Origin: Theocolax elegans
Taxonomy: Eukaryota; Arthropoda; Insecta; Hymenoptera; Cerocephalidae
Length of the DNA: 64,000 nucleotides
Reading direction: 5' to 3'
Assembly: GCA_026168455.1 (NCBI GenBank)
Contig: CM047430.1
Span: 7,558,007-7,622,006 of the forward strand
The stretch's first letter is position 1, and each line of letters starts with the position of its first letter. The notes beneath the pieces are model-generated. The model searched no databases. It was not told the DNA's origin and saw nothing but the letters and a program-made list of their open reading frames with translations. The translations under genes were made by a program, and so were the position numbers. Below are positions 59,001 to 64,000 of this stretch, one piece after another.

Positions 59001-61102
59001 AAGAAGTGCATTTTAAAGAAGGAAAAGAATCAGAAATTTAAAAAAAAATGTAGAAACGACATTAACAACATACTTAAAATTAAATCAAATCGATTCTGAT
59101 GCACGAAATTATTTATATTCCGAAATACCATTAAATTATGTAGTTGATAATAATTCAAAAACATGGAATAAAAGAAAAAAAAAACAAAAAAACCTGTATT
59201 AAGCAGAATGTATTTAGTGAATCCAAAGGATCGAAAACGATATTTTATAAGATTATTACTTTTACATGTCAAAGGAGTATCATCATTTCAGGATTTACGT
59301 ATTGTTGATGATATAATTTATTCTACATTTTATGAAGCTTCTATAGCTAGACATTTGGTTAATGAAGATAAAGAATGGGACAGATGTTTGGAAGAAGCAA
59401 CACAATTACACTTTCCTACTGCTCTTTGTGAATTATTTGCATATATTTGTATTTTTCACAATCCTATTAAGGCAAGAGATTTGTACGAAAAATAGAAACA
59501 CTTTTTTCACCACCCAAAATATGAACAAAATGCTGATGAAAACCTAGCATTAAACATTATTGATAAGAACCTACAATTGAATGGATATTTTTTAAATAAT
59601 TTTAATTTACCCGTTATATCTACATTTATAGAAGATTATGCTGATAAATCAACAACACATAACAAAAGTTGCACATTTACTGAAATAAACGTCAAAGTAA
59701 ATTCTTTAAAAAATCGTACCAAAGACATTTTCGATAATATCGTGCAACATTTAAAAATTGAAGACAAAAAAAGCTTTTTTATTGATAGACCAGGAGGAAG
59801 TGAGAAAAGCTGTTTACTTAATGTTCTAATAGACTATCTTAAATTCTCAAACATTTCATTTTTATGTGTTGCTTGGACAGGGATTGCAGCAAATTTATTA
59901 CATAACGGGAAAACAGTACACACAACATTTAAACTACCACTTAATATCACAGAATGTACTATATGTAATATTAAATCTAATTCAATAGATGGTAAAAATT
60001 TAAAAGAAGTTCAAATTATAATATGGGATGAAATATCTATGACATCGAAACATGCTTTTGAAGCAGTCAATCGCCTATTTCAAGATATATGTAATAATAA
60101 AAAAATATTTGGTGGTAAAATGTTGGTTGTTTCAGGCGATTTTAGGCAAACATTACCAGTTATACGACATGGTAGTCGTACTGAAGTTATTGAAAATTCA
60201 GTTAAAAACAGTTACTTATGGCCGAATTTTATACGTATGACACTAAATGAAAATCTTCGAGTGACAGATAATGACAATTATTTTAGACAATGGTTAATAA
60301 ATGTAGGTGCAGGTAAACGTTTAAATATGTATGAAGAAGAAAATGAACTGCTTGAAATCCCTCTTGATTTAATAACAAAAGAAAATGATATCATTGCAGA
60401 AATTTTTGGAAACGAAATAAAAATAAATGATAAAGATTTAAATGATAAAGTTATATTAGCCTTCACCAACAATGACGTAATTGAAATAAATAATAAAATT
60501 TTGGCTATAATGGAAGGGCAAATTATTGAATACTTAAGTGTAGATACAGCAGAAGATGATAATGGAGAAAACTTAGATGTCATGTTACCTACAGAATTTC
60601 TTAATTCCAATACACCTAATGGACTTCCTCTACATAAATTACAATTAAAAGTAGGTGCAATAGTAATTCTTCTAAAAATTTAAATGTGAATGAAGGTCTT
60701 TGTAATGGAACAAGATTATTAGTAACAAAACTTATGAAACATTTAATTAAAGCAGAAATTATAAGCGGAAAAAAAATTGGAAAATTATTTTTAATACCAA
60801 GAATCACTTTGACACCATCTAAAGAAGATATACCATTCAACATGCGCAGAAAACAATTTCCCATTCGATTAGGTTTTGCAATGACTATTAACAAATCACA
60901 AGGACAGTCATACAAACAAGTTGGTATCTATTTACCATCTCCAATTTTTAGCCATGGTCAATTATACGTAGCTCTTTCAAGAGCTAAAAGTAGAAAAAAT
61001 TTAAAAATATTACTGTTAAACAATGCAAAAATAGAGAATGATACATTAAAAAATAAACAAAAAATTTACACTAACAATATAGTGTTTAAAAAAGTATTGT
61101 AA
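56094..61102 (+). pseudogene. Helitron Rep-helicase polyprotein, multiply broken
   Basis: This would encode the HUH nuclease/helicase that moves the element. Pieces in order: charged repeats (56094-56801); zinc finger and N-terminal region (56905-57645: CKHCNTKHFVFEYT, GSGPQILRICGQIYHNVFAL, LIRNVNPYAKAY); Helitron_like_N (57728-58189); Rep with the HUH motif GLPHMHML and FVVSYYPYLLLKFNCHINVE (58160-58820); linker (59208-59495: RLLLLHVKGVSSF); Pif1-like helicase (59577-61102). The helicase has a mutated Walker A, FIDRPGGSEKSC in place of GPGGTGK, Walker B IIIWDEISM, VVSGDFRQTLPV, and the last motifs GFAMTINKSQGQSY and LYVALSRAKSRKNLK. Stops replace single codons (TGA after CNPN, TAA after PHMHML, TAG in YLFK-CYKGHD), and several frameshifts occur (for example near 58160 and 60680). 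Clearly non-functional. Confidence 0.88.
56230..56820 (+). repeat. ~146-bp coding tandem repeats (Lys/Glu-rich)
   Basis: Four units, the last three starting AAAGAGAAAACAGCAAACC at about 56381, 56525 and 56673. Translation gives IKRKQQTMMKRQK followed by NEREKEALRKKEAYVKS. Comparable charged repeats are known at the N termini of insect Helitron proteins. Confidence 0.85.
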
Positions 61103-62061
61103 ATGTGTAGACGAAAATTTATACACATTTTATATAAATTTTATAAATAAATAAAAATGGAAGTATGAAAAAAAACATTAAAATATTACAACTATTGAAT
61201 GATCAAAGTGAATATGCAAAATAATTAATAATTGTTTGCGCTGAAAATCATTAAAATACAATTGAAAATCGGCTGCAACATATCATATTGTAAATGACAA
61301 ATCATTACATTAGTTATAATAAATAAAAAAATGAAATATAAGAAAAATCCATTGAAATATTACTACTACTGAATCATTAAAATAAATATGCAAAATAATT
61401 GATAATAGCCTGCCGTTCGACAAAACTTACAGGCTTCAAAAAAGAATCAGAGTTTCCCAAAATACAACGACCGAAAGTTTAATTCTTATAATAACGTATA
61501 AACAGGTATTTAAAATTATTATTTAAAAACTTAAATTTGTTAAAATTTTACAATTAGAATTATATTTGCATATATCATGTATATAATATTTCGACAGAGC
61601 CGCCATTTAGATACAATCACTCACCCAACGTGCGTCAAAAATGATTTTCATAACACTCAATTTTATAATAACAATTACTATACAGATTCTATTAAATACC
61701 AAAATTTTTAAATATGCATTATAAAAACCATCACTTTGAAATAATACTACATTCACATACAAATTAAAACCATATATAACACAACGACAGTATTATATAC
61801 CACTTTATAAAAAATGTTACCATCGCCATTAAAGAAAAATATAATTTATGAGAGTATATAACATGCTTATATTTTATGTATTCTGTAAACACATTATATT
61901 ACATCAATTTATTTAAAATTACGATATCCCCCCAAATGGAAATTATTTTATGTGTGTGCATTTTAAATATATTAAATATATGGACACATTTCACTTTCTT
62001 TCTGAACACACGCACACACACCTTCTTTATAATAACCTATAATAATTATTTTTACACAGAC

Positions 62062-62104
<43 letters not shown>

Positions 62105-64000
62105 TTATTTTTTACTCTTTGTCATATTTATTTTCTTTTTGTATTTAATTCTATCATTATTAGCGTCAAAATTTAACAGTATACTTTTCTTTCCTTAACT
62201 TACACTGTTACAGAGCCCTTATTATGTTACAATTAAATGGATCATGCATTGAAAAAATATATGATTCTTGAAATGTATACCTTACCATCACATCCTCGCC
62301 GTAGGAGTCGAATACAATATTCATATGTTGGCTAACGCTGGAAGCATAATTATATTTTACGGAGCGTGTGTTATAACTATACACGAAAAATCTAAATGAC
62401 TTGAGTACAACATGTCTTGGTCTGCAGAAACGACATAAGGTTTTCATCAAATACACTATCCAAGAGCCTCACTCTCATCCAATAATGTATAAATAGTTAT
62501 TTAAAATTATCAAATAAAACGAAAACATTGGAAAGTCGACACAAAACATATGGAGTTCTCACATCTTTGTAACTCGTCTACGCGAGATCAAGATTCGAGA
62601 CGCCTTTTTGAAACGATTGCCCGCTCATATACTATAAAGGACCCCTGCAATAATGATGAAAATGGAGTCGAAATCTCTCGAATGATTGACATTTGACGGA
62701 TTCTTTGAATGTCACGAAATAATTGATAGTCATTAGATGATCAAGTTTTCAGTTGAACTTTATTTTCAGTTCTGTCTTTGATGTTTTCTTTAATCTATAA
62801 CCCCTTTTAAAAAACCAAAATATTGGAAAGTCGACACAAAATATATCGAGTTCTCACACTCTTTTCAATCGTCTGTACAATAGTAGTTACATGTAATTTT
62901 AAAGAAATTTTGATTAATTTTAAAACTTTGGTAGTTAACTATCATATTTTGTTTATTTCTCAATTATTTTTTCAAAAACGACATCTCAGTCACCACATAA
63001 TTATACCATAATCCTCTTCGCAATGCGCAAATTATCATTGTTGGTGTTAAGGGTAGAGTACGGTTATAAAAATATTTTTGTAATTTTTATAAAATATTAT
63101 GTGAAATGGCATGTTTATATAATATATTATAAAAAATATTCTTTTTTGATGATTTTTAACACATTTATTAAGTAAAATATTAAAATATTATCAAAAATAG
63201 GCTTAAAACAGGTGCAAATACAAAAAACTCCTTGCAGGATAAAAGTTGTCGAAGGGCTTTAATCCAAGAAAATTTAAATTTATATGCATATAAACTTCAA
63301 CTTTACACAGCGAATTTGGTGTATCTATAAAAATGCAATTTCTGCCTTGATAAACCCAATTGATTTACTAATTATTTAAAAAATGTAATGTTTTTCATTT
63401 AAAAAATGAACATAAAAATGTCACATTTAACTTTAAAGAAAAAGGGCTGTGTAACTATTTTACATATACTCATCTAAAATAAGCACGATCAAAATACAAC
63501 CGAGTGAGCGTTAGCGAGCGAGGTATCTGTTGCTAGTTATACAATTAAACGGTAATTGACACAAAGAGTTCAAAACGAGGAACTCACAAGCAGCAGAAGG
63601 TAACAATTCACCACACCTTATTAAATTACTTTTTGTATTTTATATTATTTTATGTTTATTATTTTATTAATTTTCATTAATTCCTAATTTACATAATAAT
63701 TTGTATAACAGTATGAGTATGACTGCCATCATGTAAGTATGAGGTATGAGAGTATCGCGAGTAGGGATATATCTCTCAAACAAAAGCGAATATTCTATAT
63801 GATTATGAATATTTTATGTATTGGGGTCAGTCGTCGTTATAGTAAAATTAATTTTAAATTATTTAAAAGCAGCTAAAAGTTATACACCATACAGCGCGTA
63901 TACATACACAGATTTCCAGCCAAGCAGCTAGTCAAGGAGACTATACACTCATACCCCGTACCAATAGCACCGGCTATTTGGATATTTAATAAGTAAGCAA
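61103..64000. other. AT-rich DNA without recognisable gene
   Basis: No supported ORF, tRNA or rRNA. A motif TTGGAAAGTCGACACAAAA occurs twice (about 62529 and 62824), each followed by GAGTTCTCACA, a diverged direct repeat of about 295 bp spacing. The 3' end of the Helitron may lie in the first few hundred bases but I could not identify the hairpin and CTRR end. Confidence 0.5.
62064..62103. repeat. (TA)n microsatellite
   Basis: About twenty uninterrupted TA or AT units. Confidence 0.95.

Larger units (their letters stand above)
55397..61102 (+). mobile_element. Helitron with an upstream Ulp1-like protease gene
   Basis: The coding part of a rolling-circle transposon: cysteine protease ORF (55397-56074), then a 20-bp gap and the Rep-helicase polyprotein (56094-61102), both on the plus strand. 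Domain order charged repeats, zinc finger, Helitron N-terminal domain, Rep and Pif1-type helicase matches animal Helitrons. The termini (5' TC, 3' hairpin with CTRR) could not be placed. The Rep-helicase gene is decayed while the protease ORF is intact. Confidence 0.8.

Overview
The window looks like AT-rich, transposon-laden nuclear DNA from an insect. I infer a hymenopteran such as an ant or bee, but nothing here proves the order. Evidence for an insect-type nuclear genome is an R1-clade non-LTR retrotransposon, a mariner/Tc1-superfamily element with a DD41D-type spacing, Ty3/Gypsy elements, a Helitron, a short hAT-like MITE, tRNA-derived SINE heads, long satellite arrays, and short GT-AG introns (48-63 bp and longer). 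There is almost no intact single-copy host gene content. One terminal exon (11739-12341) looks functional, a lysine-rich gene end (minus strand, 28824-29792) splices cleanly, and several host gene fragments are broken (a gamma-tubulin complex protein, Lst8/mLST8, and a Ser/Arg-rich unknown).

Layout. 1.3-5.8 kb: two minus-strand R1-like insertions, one carrying a mutated reverse transcriptase and one only non-coding sequence, separated and bounded by the same 17-bp sequence. 6.5-9.8 kb: a 1.39-kb near-identical tandem duplication containing pieces of an unrecognised gene. 9.8-11.3 kb: a nearly perfect 1.48-kb palindrome. 11.7-12.3 kb: the last exon of an unknown host gene. 15.0-20.0 kb: a 4.9-kb mariner-like element with ~500-bp terminal inverted repeats and an internal tandem duplication that made a second, N-terminally truncated transposase ORF.

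20.3-50.0 kb is one large satellite domain. It has ~470-bp monomers (about 23 recognisable), bounded on both sides by the same ~585-bp sequence in opposite orientation, with an orientation switch at a palindromic tRNA-derived element near 47.2 kb. Into it have gone a truncated LTR (23.2-24.1 kb), a 7.0-kb segment with host gene fragments (24.3-31.4 kb; the empty site survives at about 41.93 kb), and a nearly complete Gypsy element (33.0-41.7 kb, minus strand). That element has 1.25-kb LTRs, a tRNA-Arg-type primer binding site, a polypurine tract, gag, a slippery heptamer placed exactly at the gag/pol join, pol, and a third small ORF.

50.0-53.2 kb: a second, internally deleted Gypsy pol followed, in the unusual order, by a GC-rich gag-like zinc-knuckle ORF. 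53.2-55.4 kb: AT-rich DNA with minisatellites. 55.4-61.1 kb: a decayed Helitron (zinc finger, Rep, Pif1-type helicase) immediately preceded by an intact Ulp1-like cysteine protease ORF. 61.1-64.0 kb: AT-rich DNA with nothing recognised. The elements act independently. The strongest candidates for something not yet described are the Ulp1-protease Helitron arrangement, the accessory ORF and frameshift signal of the Gypsy element, and the inverted satellite domain.
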